Origin: Erythrobacter sp. SD-21
GTDB taxonomy: Bacteria > Pseudomonadota > Alphaproteobacteria > Sphingomonadales > Sphingomonadaceae
Direction of reading: 5' to 3'
NCBI RefSeq assembly: GCF_000181515.1
Contig: NZ_ABCG01000004.1
Span: 203,389 to 267,388, forward strand
DNA: 64,000 bases
Shown here in pieces: positions 8,311 through 19,032 of the stretch. The notes beneath the pieces were generated by a model. That model did not search any database, had not been told where the DNA came from, and saw only the letters and a program-made list of their open reading frames with translations. Position numbers and translations under genes: made by a program. Each line of letters opens with the position of its first letter. Position 1 is the stretch's first letter.

Positions 8311-8348
8311 GGATGTCCTTCCTGATGGCCGGTTTTTCAAGCGCGGAC

Positions 8349-9260
8349 CTAAGATCGTTTCGAGCGCCTGACCACACCTTCCTGCGCCACGCTGGCGACG
8401 AGATCACCCGCACGGTTGAAGATGCGGCCGCGGTTGAAGCCCCTGCCACCGCCCGACCACGGGCTGTCGGTGGCGTAGAGGAGCCATTCGTCGGCGCGCG
8501 CCGGACGATGGAACCAGATGGCATGGTCGAGGCTGGCGCCCTTCAGCTCGCCCCGTGCCCAGGACAGGCCATGGGGCAGCGCGGAGGTGCCGAGCAGCGT
8601 GAAGTCGCTGGCGTAGGCGATAACCGCGCGGTGCAGCGCCGGATCGTCGGGCAGCGCGGCGGCGGCGCGGAACCAGCTGTGCGCGTGGGGCGGTTTCTTG
8701 TCCGCGTTCAGCCAGTGCAGCTTGCCGCTGGTGCGCATCTCGATCGGGCGCGGGCGGAGCATCAGCGTGCGCTGGACCTCCGGGACCTCGCCCATTTCCT
8801 CGAGGAATTTCTTCCGCATCTCCATGTCGGACGGAAGATCCTCGGGCGGCGGAACGTCGGGCATGGGGCTGTCCTCGTGCTCCAGCCCCTCCTCGGGATG
8901 CTGGAAGCTGGCGGTGAGGTTGAGGATCGGCGTGCCTTCCCCGTCTTCGCCAGCTTGGCGGGCGACGACGCGGCGGTTGGCGAAGCTGCGGCCGGTGAAA
9001 TCGGCGGCGACCGTATAGTCAATGTCGACGCCCTCGCGCCCGCCGCGCAGGAAATAGGCGTGGAGCGAATGGGCTTCCATGCCTTCGGGTGCAGTGGCTT
9101 GCGCCGCCTGCAGCGCCTGCGCGATCACCTGCCCGCCAAAGACGCGGCCGATGCCACCGGGCTGCTGGTTGCCGGTAAAGGCGTTTTCGCCCGCGGGGGC
9201 GACGGTCAGCAGGCGGATCAGGCCGGCGACGAGCTGTTCGGGGGTCTTGGTGTCACTCAC
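8349..9260 (-). CDS. tesB: Acyl-CoA thioesterase II (TesB)
   Basis: This 303-residue double hot-dog protein has the family landmarks: GRVFGGQVIAQALQAA, HSLHAYFLRGG, the second-half SLDHAIWFHRP carrying the catalytic Asp, and SPWSGGGRGFNRGRIF. It hydrolyses medium- and long-chain acyl-CoA to free fatty acid and CoA in the cytoplasm. The length is normal (about 285-300). The ATG at 9260 begins the conserved region directly. It lies downstream of the hppA terminator, so it probably has its own promoter within 9261-9297, and it may be cotranscribed with the M14 peptidase. Confidence 0.93.
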   Translation of the reverse strand: MSDTKTPEQLVAGLIRLLTVAPAGENAFTGNQQPGGIGRVFGGQVIAQALQAAQATAPEGMEAHSLHAYFLRGGREGVDIDYTVAADFTGRSFANRRVVARQAGEDGEGTPILNLTASFQHPEEGLEHEDSPMPDVPPPEDLPSDMEMRKKFLEEMGEVPEVQRTLMLRPRPIEMRTSGKLHWLNADKKPPHAHSWFRAAAALPDDPALHRAVIAYASDFTLLGTSALPHGLSWARGELKGASLDHAIWFHRPARADEWLLYATDSPWSGGGRGFNRGRIFNRAGDLVASVAQEGVVRRSKRS

Positions 9261-9296
9261 GTGGGGCGATGTGCTTTCCCTTTACGCGAGCGTCAA

Positions 9297-9329
9297 GAAA
9301 AAGGCGGCGACACCGCAAGTGCCGCCGCC
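9297..9329 (-). terminator. Rho-independent terminator of hppA
   Basis: On the minus strand, GGCGGCG (9329-9323) and CGCCGCC (9309-9303) form a 7-bp GC stem with a 13-base loop, followed by TTTTTCTT (from 9302 downward). It begins 27 bases after the hppA stop codon. Confidence 0.8.
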
Positions 9330-9355
9330 CTTCAAAACGTCATGATCGCTTTGGA

Positions 9356-11509
9356 TCAGGCCGCGAGTGCCGCCAGCAGCAGCAGCGCGACGATGTTGGT
9401 GATTTTGATCATCGGGTTCACGGCCGGACCCGCGGTGTCCTTGTAAGGATCGCCCACGGTATCGCCGGTCACGGCAGCCTTGTGGGCTTCGGAGCCCTTG
9501 CCGCCGTGGTTGCCGTCTTCGATGTACTTCTTCGCGTTATCCCACGCGCCGCCACCAGCGGTCATGGAAAGCGCCACGAAGATACCGCCGATGATCACGC
9601 CGAGGAGCAGGGCTCCGACCGCGGCGAAGGCGTTCTCCTGGCCCGCGAGGAAGAAGATCGCGTAATAGACCACGATCGGCGCAAGGACCGGCAGCATCGA
9701 AGGCACGATCATTTCCTTGATCGCGGCCTTGGTCACGAGATCCACCGTGCGCGCATAGTCCGGCTTGCTGGTGCCGGCCATGATGCCGGCATCGGCCGCA
9801 AATTGTTCGCGAACGTCCTTCACCACGTCACCCGCAGCGCGCCCCACGGCGGTCATGCCCATCGCACCGAAGAGATACGGGAGCAGGGCACCAAGCAGCA
9901 GGCCGACGATCACATACGGGTTCTCGAGGCTGAAATCGACGTCCGCATTCGGGAAGAACTCCGCGAGGTCGGTCGTGTAGGCCGCAAAGAGAACCAGCGC
10001 GCCGAGGCCCGCCGAACCGATGGCATAGCCCTTGGTCACGGCCTTGGTGGTGTTGCCCACCGCGTCGAGCAGGTCGGTCTTTTCACGAACGCTGTCGTCG
10101 AGACCGGCCATTTCGGCGATGCCGCCGGCGTTGTCCGTCACCGGGCCATAAGCGTCGAGCGCCACGACCATGCCAGCCAGCGCCAGCATGGCGGTTGCCG
10201 CATAGGCAATTCCCATGAGCCCGGCGAGCTGGAAGGTGGCGATGATGCCGGCCACAATCACGAGCGTGGGCAGCGCGGTCGATTCAAGGCTGATGGCGAG
10301 GCCCTGAATCACGTTGGTGCCGTGGCCCGTCTCCGAGCTCTTGGCGATCGAGCGGACCGGACGATAGTTGGTGCCGGTGTAATATTCAGTGATCCAGATG
10401 ATCAGGCCGGTGATGGCAAGACCGATGAGAGCGCACCAGAAGAGATCCCAGCCGGTAAAGCCGATGACCTGCTCTGCCGTGCCTTCTTCGGCCAGCGGAG
10501 CACCCGGGTCGATGCCGACGGTCGAACCGCCAAGCTCGGTGCCCATGCCGCCCAGCGCGTAGTTCATGACGATCCAGATCAGCGGGATCGCGAGGATGGC
10601 AGAGACAAGGAAGCCCTTGTACATCGCGCCCATCACATTCGTGCCGCCCTTGGACAGTTTCACGAAGTAGGTGCCGATGATGCTGGTGACTATGCAGGCG
10701 CCGCCGATCAGCAGCGGCAAGGCCATCATCGGCATCAGCAGGTCGCCCAGCGCATCGCCGAAGAGCAGCGCGGTGAGGACCATGGTGGCGCCCACGGTGA
10801 CGACATAGGTTTCGAACAGGTCGGCGGCCATGCCGGCGCAGTCGCCCACATTGTCGCCCACATTGTCGGCGATTACGGCGGGGTTGCGCGGATCGTCTTC
10901 GGGGATACCGGCTTCCACCTTGCCGACGAGGTCGGCGCCGACGTCGGCGGCCTTGGTGAAGATACCGCCGCCCAGACGCGCGAAGATCGAGATCAGAGAG
11001 GCACCGAATGCGAGGCCGACGAGGCCGTCGATCACTTCACGGCTGTTCGGGGCATGGCCGGCGGGGCCGGTCAGGTACCAGAAGAACACCGCGATCGCGA
11101 GGAGTGCGAGGCCGGCCACCAACATGCCGGTGATGGCCCCTGCGCGGAAGGCGAGGGTCAGACCCTGCTGCAACCCGCTCTGCGCGGCGGCAGCCGTGCG
11201 CACGTTGGAGCGCACCGAGATGTTCATCCCGATAAAGCCGGCAACGCCCGAGAGGATCGCGCCGATCACGAAACCGATGACCGGAATGATGCCGAGGAAC
11301 ACGCCCACGAGCACGGCCACGACCACGCCAACGAAGGCGATGGTGGTGTATTGGCGCTTCAGATAAGCCTGCGCGCCTTCCTGGATGGCGCCGGCGATTT
11401 CCTGCATTTTCTCATTGCCCGCGCCCGCACTGAGCACCTGGCGGCTGGTGACGAAGCCGTAAATTACGGCAAGCAGTCCCAACCCTATGGATAGGATTAC
11501 AAGGTCCAC
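9356..11509 (-). CDS. hppA: Membrane-bound proton-pumping pyrophosphatase, K+-independent type
   Basis: The 717-residue integral membrane protein (about 16 helices) hydrolyses cytosolic pyrophosphate and pumps H+ across the inner membrane. Diagnostic motifs include the substrate site [12 protein letters not shown] with [16 protein letters not shown], and later [16 protein letters not shown] and [20 protein letters not shown]. The GNTTKA sequence has Lys where K+-dependent enzymes have Ala, which marks it as K+-independent. The start is directly at [11 protein letters not shown], the normal N-terminus. It is monocistronic: the thiL terminator lies upstream and a strong terminator lies downstream. 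Expression under energy limitation would be expected, but no specific site was recognised. Confidence 0.95.
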   Translation of the reverse strand: MDLVILSIGLGLLAVIYGFVTSRQVLSAGAGNEKMQEIAGAIQEGAQAYLKRQYTTIAFVGVVVAVLVGVFLGIIPVIGFVIGAILSGVAGFIGMNISVRSNVRTAAAAQSGLQQGLTLAFRAGAITGMLVAGLALLAIAVFFWYLTGPAGHAPNSREVIDGLVGLAFGASLISIFARLGGGIFTKAADVGADLVGKVEAGIPEDDPRNPAVIADNVGDNVGDCAGMAADLFETYVVTVGATMVLTALLFGDALGDLLMPMMALPLLIGGACIVTSIIGTYFVKLSKGGTNVMGAMYKGFLVSAILAIPLIWIVMNYALGGMGTELGGSTVGIDPGAPLAEEGTAEQVIGFTGWDLFWCALIGLAITGLIIWITEYYTGTNYRPVRSIAKSSETGHGTNVIQGLAISLESTALPTLVIVAGIIATFQLAGLMGIAYAATAMLALAGMVVALDAYGPVTDNAGGIAEMAGLDDSVREKTDLLDAVGNTTKAVTKGYAIGSAGLGALVLFAAYTTDLAEFFPNADVDFSLENPYVIVGLLLGALLPYLFGAMGMTAVGRAAGDVVKDVREQFAADAGIMAGTSKPDYARTVDLVTKAAIKEMIVPSMLPVLAPIVVYYAIFFLAGQENAFAAVGALLLGVIIGGIFVALSMTAGGGAWDNAKKYIEDGNHGGKGSEAHKAAVTGDTVGDPYKDTAGPAVNPMIKITNIVALLLLAALAA

Positions 11510-11593
11510 GAAATTCTCCCCTCCCGATTATTTGTTTGATGCGACCCGGCGTGGGAGACGCCGACGCATTGGAGGCGGGAAGGTGTATCAGCA

Positions 11594-11653
11594 GTGTAAC
11601 GCCACGCAAGGGGTCAAAAGCGCAAGAAACTGCGCTTTTCCCCGGCGTTACAC
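11594..11653 (-). terminator. Large compound hairpin / terminator downstream of thiL
   Basis: Three nested complementary segments form one 60-base structure: GTGTAACGCC (11594-11603) with GGCGTTACAC (11644-11653), GGGG (11610-11613) with CCCC (11640-11643), and AAAAGCGCA (11616-11624) with TGCGCTTTT (11631-11639). The inner stem ends in a T-run when read leftward. It starts 7 bases after the thiL stop, so termination of the his-nus-thi operon is its likely role. Confidence 0.65.
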
Positions 11654-11659
11654 GAAAGT

Positions 11660-12529
11660 TTAGTGCTGGTAGCCCAAGCCTTCGTCGAGCGAGAGCGGTT
11701 CCCCGTCCAGTTGGAGCGGCGCGGATTTGGCGTCGGTGACCGTGCCGATGCGTGTCGCAGAGACGGGTAACTTGGCCTCGGCGGGGGTGGTGAAAAGGAG
11801 CTGATAATCGTCGCCCCAGCGGAGGCATTCCGAGCGGCGCGAATTGTCTGCGACCGGGATCGCGGCGCTCTCGAGGTCGAAAGTTACGCTTTCGGAAGCG
11901 GAGGCCATGCGCCAGCAATCGAGCAAAAGCCCGTCCGAAATGTCCATCATGGCGGTGACGTGCGGGGCCAGCAGGCGCCCCTCATCAAGACGCGGACGCG
12001 GCCTGCGGTAGGCGCTGCTGTCCGCCTCGTCTCCGTCGCGCAGGGCCTCGAAGCCGAGCATGGCCGCGCCCAGTGTTCCGGTGACATGGATCGCATCGCC
12101 CACCTTCGCCCCATCGCGCGAGGGAACCGGCCTGTGCGTGGCGCGCCCGATTGCGGTGCAGCCCCAGACACGCGGGCCTTCGCCGCGCACCGTGTCGCCG
12201 CCAAGCAGCGGCACATCGTAGCAATCCAGAACTTCGCGCAAGCCGGTGACAAAGCGGTGGTCGTCCGTGCCGAGCATATGCGAGAGCAGCACGCCGACCG
12301 GCTCGGCGCCCTTGGCCGCAAGGTCGGACAGGTTCACGGCCACCAGTTTCCACGCAATGTCGGCGGGGTCCTGTCCCTCAAGGACGTGGACGCCGTCGAC
12401 CATTGTGTCGTGCGTCAGGACCAGCGTCTCGCCACCGAGTTCGAGAATGGCGGCATCGTCCTCCAGCCCGCGCGCGCCGGGCGTCGTGGCGAGCGCGCGC
12501 AAGGAGAAGATGAAATCGGCTTCGTTCAG
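11660..12529 (-). CDS. thiL: Thiamine-monophosphate kinase, probable CTG start
   Basis: ThiL phosphorylates thiamine monophosphate to thiamine diphosphate with ATP. The conserved protein begins NEADFIFSLRALATTPGARGLEDDAA and contains THDTMVDGVH, KLVAVNLSDLAAKGA, LGGDTVRG, MMDISDGLLLD and WGDDYQLLFT, all family hallmarks. In frame, the codon before Asn is CTG (12529-12527), overlapping the nusB stop as CTGA; further upstream in this frame there is no sensible ATG, GTG or TTG near the conserved region. The expected N-terminus is M-N-E-A, so CTG is the best start, giving 289 residues. It is translationally coupled to nusB and is last in the operon hisG-hisD-nusB-thiL. Confidence 0.88.
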   Translation of the reverse strand: MNEADFIFSLRALATTPGARGLEDDAAILELGGETLVLTHDTMVDGVHVLEGQDPADIAWKLVAVNLSDLAAKGAEPVGVLLSHMLGTDDHRFVTGLREVLDCYDVPLLGGDTVRGEGPRVWGCTAIGRATHRPVPSRDGAKVGDAIHVTGTLGAAMLGFEALRDGDEADSSAYRRPRPRLDEGRLLAPHVTAMMDISDGLLLDCWRMASASESVTFDLESAAIPVADNSRRSECLRWGDDYQLLFTTPAEAKLPVSATRIGTVTDAKSAPLQLDGEPLSLDEGLGYQH

Positions 12530-12974
12530 CGCCCGACTTCCTTGGCAACCGCGTCGAGGATGCCGTTGACGAACTTCGCTTCGCGGTCGTCGAAGAAGGC
12601 CTTGGCGACATCGACATATTCGCTGATCGCAGCGGCCTTGGGCACATCCTTGCGGGCGATCAGTTCGTAGCTGCCCGCGCGCAGGATTTGCAGCATGGTC
12701 TTGTCGAGGCGGGCGAGTGTCCATCCCGACGCGAGGCGGGCGGTCAGAAGCTCGTCGATCTCCGCGCGGCGCGCATCGACGCCCTTCACAAGATCGTCGA
12801 AGAAATCGACGTCGGCATCGGCGTATTCCTCGTCCTCGATGACCTTGCCGAGGCGATGCAGGTGAAATTCGTTAAGCAGCTTGGCGGTGGCGGTGCCTTC
12901 CATCTGCTGCTGGTACAGCGCCTGCACCGCGCCGAGACGGGCCGCGCTGCGCGACTGGGACTTGGGGTTCTGGC

Positions 12975-12978
<4 letters not shown>
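12526..12978 (-). CDS. nusB: Transcription antitermination factor NusB
   Basis: The 150-residue all-helical protein binds boxA RNA with NusE (S10) in rRNA antitermination. The conserved N-terminus (SAARLGAVQALYQQQMEG) and the C-terminal half (LRAGSYELIARKDVPKAAAISEYVDVAKAFFDDREAKFVNGILD) are typical. Its ATG overlaps the hisD stop by 4 bases (ATGA), and its stop overlaps the thiL start. The nusB-thiL pairing is widespread in proteobacteria; hisG-hisD directly upstream is a common alphaproteobacterial arrangement. Confidence 0.95.
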
Positions 12979-14263
<1,285 letters not shown>

Positions 14264-14264
<1 letters not shown>

Positions 14265-14917
14265 CAGGCGGCGCTCCGCTCTTCGCTGATGGCGCGGAAG
14301 GCCTCGACCAGCGCAGCAACGCGCGGATCGGTCTTCAGCGCGGCGCGGTTCACGATGAGGCGCGCGGTGATGTCCATGATGTAGCCGGTTTCGACAAGGC
14401 CGTTTTCCTTCAGCGTCTGGCCGCTGGAAACGAGATCGACGATGCGTCCGGCAAGGCCGAGTTCGGGGGCGATTTCCATCGCGCCGTTCAGCTTGACGCA
14501 TTCGGCCTGGATGCCCTGCCGTTCGAAATGACGGCGGGTGAGATTGGGGTATTTCGTCGCTACGCGCAGGTGGCTCGCACCGCTCGTCGCGCTCGCGCCC
14601 TTCGGCTCGGCCACGGCGAGATGGCAATGGCCGATGTCGAGATCGACCGGCGCGTAGAGATCGGCGTAGTCGAATTCCTCTATCACGTCCGAACCCACGA
14701 TGCCCAGTTGCGCTGCGCCATGCGCAACAAAAGTCGCCACGTCGAAGGCACGCACGCGGATGAGGCGCATGTCTTCCCGCGTGGTTGCAAAGGTCAGCGA
14801 GCGGTTCGCCTTGTCGTGGAAGGCATCTTCCGGCACGACGCCCGCACCGGCCATGACGGGCAGCGCTTCATCAAGGATGCGGCCCTTGGGAATGGCAAAG
14901 GTAAGACTGTCGGTCAT
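14264..14917 (-). CDS. hisG: ATP phosphoribosyltransferase, short form
   Basis: HisG joins ATP and PRPP in the first committed step of histidine synthesis. At 217 residues this is the short form, which lacks the C-terminal regulatory domain and needs the HisZ subunit; no hisZ is in the window. Conserved parts include [73 protein letters not shown] and the PRPP-binding region [10 protein letters not shown]. The start at 14917 matches the family N-terminus ([12 protein letters not shown]). It is first in the leftward operon. Confidence 0.93.
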
Positions 14918-14961
14918 TGCGGAGCGGCAGATAGGCACACGCGGGCAAAAGGGCAACGGAT

Positions 14962-16026
14962 ATGGCGGAGAGCGGGGTGATGGATATCGTTTCGGTCCCG
15001 GAAGCCATCGAATGGCAGGCGAAGCACGCCGAGAACGCCGGAGCCCCCGGCACGGCGCAGGTGGTGCGCGCGCTGCTGGCGCTGGAGGGGAGCGAGGCAG
15101 CGACGGCGCGGCGGATTTTCGCTTGGCAGGGCCTGTCCTTGCGCGATGCCATGCCGCTGAGGATCGCGGGCGGCATTCACAACCTCCTCCTGACCGGCGA
15201 GGAACCGCGGCTGGAGGATGTCTATGCGGGCCGAATGCCCGCGCAGGACCAGGTCGACGCACTGGTGCGCGAGATCGTGGAAACGCATGATTTCCAGCTG
15301 ATGCCGTGGCTCGACGGGCCGCCGCAGACGAACGAGGCGGGGCGTTCGGCCAGCTTTGCCGCTGGTCTGCTCTGGCTCGCAGACGGGCGCACTTGCCCGC
15401 AGTTCGAATGGCTGGAAATCGGGGCGAGCGCTGGCATCAACACGATGCTCGGTCGCTATCATTACGATCTCGGCGGGGTAAGCACCGGGCCGAGCGGCAA
15501 CCGGATGCGGATCGTGCCCGAATGGCGCGGTGCGCCGCCGCCTGCGCGCGACATCGGCTTCGTCGATGCACGCGGCAGCGACATCGCGCCGGTCGACCTC
15601 ACCGACGAAGCGCAGGCGCTGCGGCTCAAGAGCTATGTCTGGCCCGAGGCGACCGGGCGTATGGCCCGGATCGACGCCGCCATCGCACTGGCCAGTCGGA
15701 TGCCGCCCGAAATCGAGCGGATGGACGCGGGCGACTGGGTGGAAAAGGAACTGGCGCGCGAGCAGGATGAGGGCGTGACCCGCGTGCTAGCGCATTCGAT
15801 CATGTGGCAATACCTGCCCGAATTCACGCAGGAGAGGATCGAGGCGTCGTTGCAGGAGGCGGGTTCGCGCGCCACGAGGGAGCGGCCGCTTGCGCATCTC
15901 TCGCTGGAAACCAACCGCGAGACCTTCGCGCATGAATTGAAGGTCCGCTACTGGCCGGGCGGGGAGAGCCAAGTCCATCTCGCCAACGCACATCCCCACG
16001 GCGCGTGGGTGGAGTGGCTGGGCTAA
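14962..16026 (+). CDS. DUF2332 family protein
   Basis: This 354-residue protein has the DUF2332 hallmarks: [12 protein letters not shown] near the N-terminus, the central [24 protein letters not shown] (a SAM- or nucleotide-like Gly-rich turn), [21 protein letters not shown], and the end [11 protein letters not shown]. The function of the family is unknown. It is usually a cytoplasmic single-copy gene in Sphingomonadales and actinobacteria. It is divergent from hisG, with 44 bases between the two starts. ATG 14962 was chosen; ATG 14980 ([12 protein letters not shown]) is an alternative. Confidence 0.8.
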   Translation: MAESGVMDIVSVPEAIEWQAKHAENAGAPGTAQVVRALLALEGSEAATARRIFAWQGLSLRDAMPLRIAGGIHNLLLTGEEPRLEDVYAGRMPAQDQVDALVREIVETHDFQLMPWLDGPPQTNEAGRSASFAAGLLWLADGRTCPQFEWLEIGASAGINTMLGRYHYDLGGVSTGPSGNRMRIVPEWRGAPPPARDIGFVDARGSDIAPVDLTDEAQALRLKSYVWPEATGRMARIDAAIALASRMPPEIERMDAGDWVEKELAREQDEGVTRVLAHSIMWQYLPEFTQERIEASLQEAGSRATRERPLAHLSLETNRETFAHELKVRYWPGGESQVHLANAHPHGAWVEWLG

Positions 16027-16068
16027 TCCAGCTTCAACCGTTACCGCGGACTTGATCCGGAGTGACGT

Positions 16069-16971
16069 TTAGCTCGAAGTTCTCGCGAGAAATTCCTCCA
16101 TCGCCGTATTGACCGCGTCGGGAGCTTCCCACGGGACGAAGTGACCGCAATCGGGCACTTCGACGAGGGTCAGGTCCTTCACATGACTGCCCAGTTCGGC
16201 GGTGTTTTCAGGCGGCAGTGCGAGATCGTCCTGCGCCCAGATCACCAGCGTCGGAATGGTCAGCGGCGGGAAGGGCGGGGGCGACCAGCCTTCGGGAGGC
16301 TCGAACGGCGCGTCCATCGGCGGAATGTCGATCGGGCTGGCGCGATACCAGTTGAGCATGGCGAAGGCCGCATCGCGGTGCTGCCAGTCCTGCAGCAGGC
16401 GGGCGCGTTCTTCCGGCTCCATCTTGTCGGGCGCATCCCAGCGTATCTGCGCTTCGAGGATGCCGAACAGGCCCTTCTCGCGCACGAGTTCGTCGTTCGC
16501 CGGGTCGCGGAAGCCGCGCATGTACTGGCTCGCCTCGCGCTGGACGGGCGAGGTGTAGAGCAGCTTCTGGAAGACCGCATGGTGGGGCGCATTGGCGATC
16601 ACCGCGCGCGATACGCGGCCCATCTGCTCGCCCGCCATCGCCACGCCCCAGGCGATCGCGCCGCCCCAATCGTGGCCGACAATCGTGAACTCCTGCACGC
16701 CCAGCGCATCGGCCAGCAGGAAGACATCGCCCACCATCTTGTCTGGGGTGTAGCTGTCCACGCCTTCGGGCTTGGAGGAACCGCGATAGCCGCGCTGGTC
16801 GGGCGCGATGCAGCGGAAGCGATCGGAGAAATGAGCGATCTGGTGGCGCCATGTGCGGTGGCTTTCGGGAAAGCCGTGCAGGAAGATCAGCACCGGTGCC
16901 TCGCGCGGGCCCACGTCGACCGTGTCGAGTTCGATCCCGTTGGCGAGAGTGACCCGGACCTGATCCATCAT
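16069..16971 (-). CDS. Alpha/beta hydrolase, epoxide hydrolase-like
   Basis: The 300-residue protein has the fold signatures HGFPES (oxyanion hole region), DQRGYRGSSKP and the nucleophile elbow GHDWGGAIAW with Asp as nucleophile, as in epoxide hydrolases and haloalkane dehalogenases. The acid lies near IWAQDD and the catalytic His in VPDCGHFVPWEAP. Its start (ATGATG at 16971) overlaps the stop of the upstream SDR gene, so the two are co-translated. The substrate is unknown. A role in clearing epoxides or similar electrophiles is inferred from the Asp nucleophile and the reductase partner. Confidence 0.8.
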   Translation of the reverse strand: MMDQVRVTLANGIELDTVDVGPREAPVLIFLHGFPESHRTWRHQIAHFSDRFRCIAPDQRGYRGSSKPEGVDSYTPDKMVGDVFLLADALGVQEFTIVGHDWGGAIAWGVAMAGEQMGRVSRAVIANAPHHAVFQKLLYTSPVQREASQYMRGFRDPANDELVREKGLFGILEAQIRWDAPDKMEPEERARLLQDWQHRDAAFAMLNWYRASPIDIPPMDAPFEPPEGWSPPPFPPLTIPTLVIWAQDDLALPPENTAELGSHVKDLTLVEVPDCGHFVPWEAPDAVNTAMEEFLARTSS

Positions 16972-17783
16972 TCTTCCGCCTGCATCTTTTCCATGTATCC
17001 CGCGGCGACCATGCCGGAAACCTGGTCGAAGAGCTGGTCGGGCGTACGGCGCATCTCGCCCATCGCCTCTTCCATGCCTTCGGCCACGATGATCTCGCGC
17101 TGGTTCAGTTCGACCGCGTCCACGATCCGCCGGGCGGCGTCATCGGGCGCGATCCCGTTGTCGATCACCTTGTCGCTGCGCCCGCGCTTCGTGCCATCGC
17201 CGTTGAGCGCGTTGCGGCTGACATCGGTGGCGACCGAGCCGGGGCAGATCACGTGGACGTCCACGCCGCTTTGCGAAAGCTCGCCGCGAAGCGCGTCGGC
17301 ATAGCCGATGAGGCCGTGCTTGGCCGCGCAATAGGCGGTGCGCATGGGCACGCCGACCTTGCCGGCGATGGAGGAAATGAAGAGCAGTTTCCCGCTCCCG
17401 CGCCCCGTCATGTGCGGCAGCAGCGCCTGACTTGCAGCGATCTGCGAGGTGAGGTCGATGTCGATGATGTCGCGATAGACCTGCATGTCGGTGTCTACTG
17501 CGGGGCTGCGCTGCGAAATGCCGGCGTTGGCGACGAAAATGTCGACGCCGTCCTTCCAGCCGGTGGCTGTGTCGGTCGCCTGCCGCATGGCCTCTTCGTC
17601 GCGCACGTCGAAGGGCAGGGTCAGCGTTTCGGTGTCGAGCCGGTCGGCGACGGCGCTCAGCCGTCCTTCGTCGCGGCCGGACAGGATGATATTTGCGCCG
17701 CGGCTCGCCCATTCCTGCGCCAGCGCTGCGCCGATGCCGGACGAAGCGCCCGTGATCCAGGCGGTCTTGCCTTCGAAACTCAT
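16968..17783 (-). CDS. Short-chain dehydrogenase/reductase
   Basis: This 271-residue classical SDR has the NAD(P) motif TGASSGIG (residues 11-18), ANAGISQ, the catalytic Ser in FISSIAGKVG, and the YCAAK active-site motif. The region PGSVATDVSRNAL covers the substrate loop. It belongs to the DltE/YqjQ-like group by general look, but the substrate cannot be read from sequence. It is followed with a 4-base overlap by an alpha/beta hydrolase and preceded by a pirin gene 9 bases upstream, so the three probably form one unit with bolA. Confidence 0.85.
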   Translation of the reverse strand: MSFEGKTAWITGASSGIGAALAQEWASRGANIILSGRDEGRLSAVADRLDTETLTLPFDVRDEEAMRQATDTATGWKDGVDIFVANAGISQRSPAVDTDMQVYRDIIDIDLTSQIAASQALLPHMTGRGSGKLLFISSIAGKVGVPMRTAYCAAKHGLIGYADALRGELSQSGVDVHVICPGSVATDVSRNALNGDGTKRGRSDKVIDNGIAPDDAARRIVDAVELNQREIIVAEGMEEAMGEMRRTPDQLFDQVSGMVAAGYMEKMQAEE

Positions 17784-17792
17784 ACTCTCTCC

Positions 17793-18683
17793 TTAGGGGT
17801 AAGTGACGGTCTTGGGCTGGCCATCGGGGAGCGGAATACGCTCTTCGCTGTCGCCCGGCACTTCGGGGAAGCGATGGTTGCGCCAGTCGTCTTTCGCCTG
17901 GTTGATGCGTTCGCGGCTGGAACTGACGAAATTCCACCACGCGTGGCGTTCGGTCTGGAAGGCCTCGCCGCCCAGCAGCATGACCCGCGCGCCGCTCTTG
18001 CTCTCCAGCGTCATGTCGCGGCCCGGCTGGAGCACCGCCAGCTCGTAAAGCTTCAGGGCGTGCCCATCGACGCTCGCCTCGCCGCCCACCAGCATCACCG
18101 CGCGCTCGTCGGCATCATCTTCCAGCGGGATCGCCCCGCCCGCGCCAAGCACGATCTCGGCGTAGATGGTGTCGGCATAGGTGGTGGTGGGCGCGCGCTC
18201 GCCCCACAATTCGCCCATGATCACGATGGCCTTGGCGCGCCCGTCTTCCACAATGGGAAGGTCGGATACGGCCTCGAAGGCGGGATCGATCTCCTCCTTG
18301 CCATCGGGCAGCGCGAGCCATGTCTGCATGCCGTAGAGCTTGGGGCCCGCCTTGCGCTCCGCCTCGGGCGAGCGTTCGGAATGGACGATGCCCTTGCCCG
18401 CGGTCATCAGGTTCACCTGTCCGGGCCGGATGGTGGAGAAACTGCCCAGGCTGTCGCGGTGGTCGATCGCGCCTTCGAACAGCCATGTCACAGTGGCGAG
18501 GTTGATATGCGGGTGCGGGCGGACGTCCATGCCGCTGCCGAGATCGAGCTGGGCCGGACCGAACTGGTCGACGAAGATGAAAGGGCCGACCATGCTCCGC
18601 TTCTTCGACGGCAGCACCCGTCGGACCTCGAACTGCCCGAGACCATGCGTCGTCGGCGTCAGCGTGAGGTCGATCTGGCTCAT
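17793..18683 (-). CDS. Pirin family protein
   Basis: The 296-residue bicupin has the metal site of pirins: RPHPHINLATVTW supplies two His, and GKGIVHSERSP supplies the third His and Glu. Pirins bind Fe(II); some act as quercetinases and others as redox-linked regulators. I chose ATG 18683 because the conserved pirin N-terminus follows directly; the frame extends to 18812 but that part overlaps bolA. The C-terminal cupin contains LGGEAFQTERHAWWNFVSSSRERI, typical of the family. Confidence 0.88.
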   Translation of the reverse strand: MSQIDLTLTPTTHGLGQFEVRRVLPSKKRSMVGPFIFVDQFGPAQLDLGSGMDVRPHPHINLATVTWLFEGAIDHRDSLGSFSTIRPGQVNLMTAGKGIVHSERSPEAERKAGPKLYGMQTWLALPDGKEEIDPAFEAVSDLPIVEDGRAKAIVIMGELWGERAPTTTYADTIYAEIVLGAGGAIPLEDDADERAVMLVGGEASVDGHALKLYELAVLQPGRDMTLESKSGARVMLLGGEAFQTERHAWWNFVSSSRERINQAKDDWRNHRFPEVPGDSEERIPLPDGQPKTVTYP

Positions 18684-18699
18684 GAAATGCCCCTTTGTC

Positions 18700-18972
18700 T
18701 TATGGTGTCGGTGCGGAAGCCTGGATGGCGAGGGCGTGGACACGCTCTCCGGGTATGTCGCCCAGCGCCTTGTTGACCATGCGCTGGCGGTCGAGGCGCG
18801 ACTTGTCGGCAAAGGCGGGTGCCTCGATCACCACGGTGAAATGCGATTCCCCGCTGCCGTCGTCGCCGGCGTGGCCGTGGTGCTTGGCGCTGTCGTTGAT
18901 CACTTCGAGACGCGTGGGAGAGAAAGCCTGCGTGAGCAGTCGTTCCATTTCCTGCTGGACCGGTCCTGTCAT
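18700..18972 (-). CDS. bolA: BolA family protein
   Basis: At 90 residues this has the normal BolA length, with a class II KH-like fold. Conserved features are LEVINDSAKHHGHAG, with the invariant His region, then ESHFTVVIEAPAFADKSRLDRQRMVNKALGD. BolA proteins partner with monothiol glutaredoxins to bind and transfer [2Fe-2S] clusters and to affect morphology and stress response. It is divergent from the J-domain gene, a common neighbour pair in alphaproteobacteria. Whether it is the BolA or IbaG subtype is not certain. Confidence 0.88.
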   Translation of the reverse strand: MTGPVQQEMERLLTQAFSPTRLEVINDSAKHHGHAGDDGSGESHFTVVIEAPAFADKSRLDRQRMVNKALGDIPGERVHALAIQASAPTP

Positions 18973-19032
18973 TCGGCGAAATCTCCTCTTGCGGGGTTTG
19001 CATAGCGCAATTTGCTCACCATTCTAGAACGA

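Noticed and set aside
6550..8325. A 591-codon plus-strand open frame over the M14 peptidase gene.
   Set aside because: Arg/Gly/Ala-rich antisense shadow; no ribosome-binding site or family features.
9269..11494. A long plus-strand open frame antisense to the pyrophosphatase gene.
   Set aside because: It is His/Asp/Glu/Gly-rich low-complexity translation of the antisense strand of a GC-rich gene. It has no conserved features and shares codon positions with hppA.
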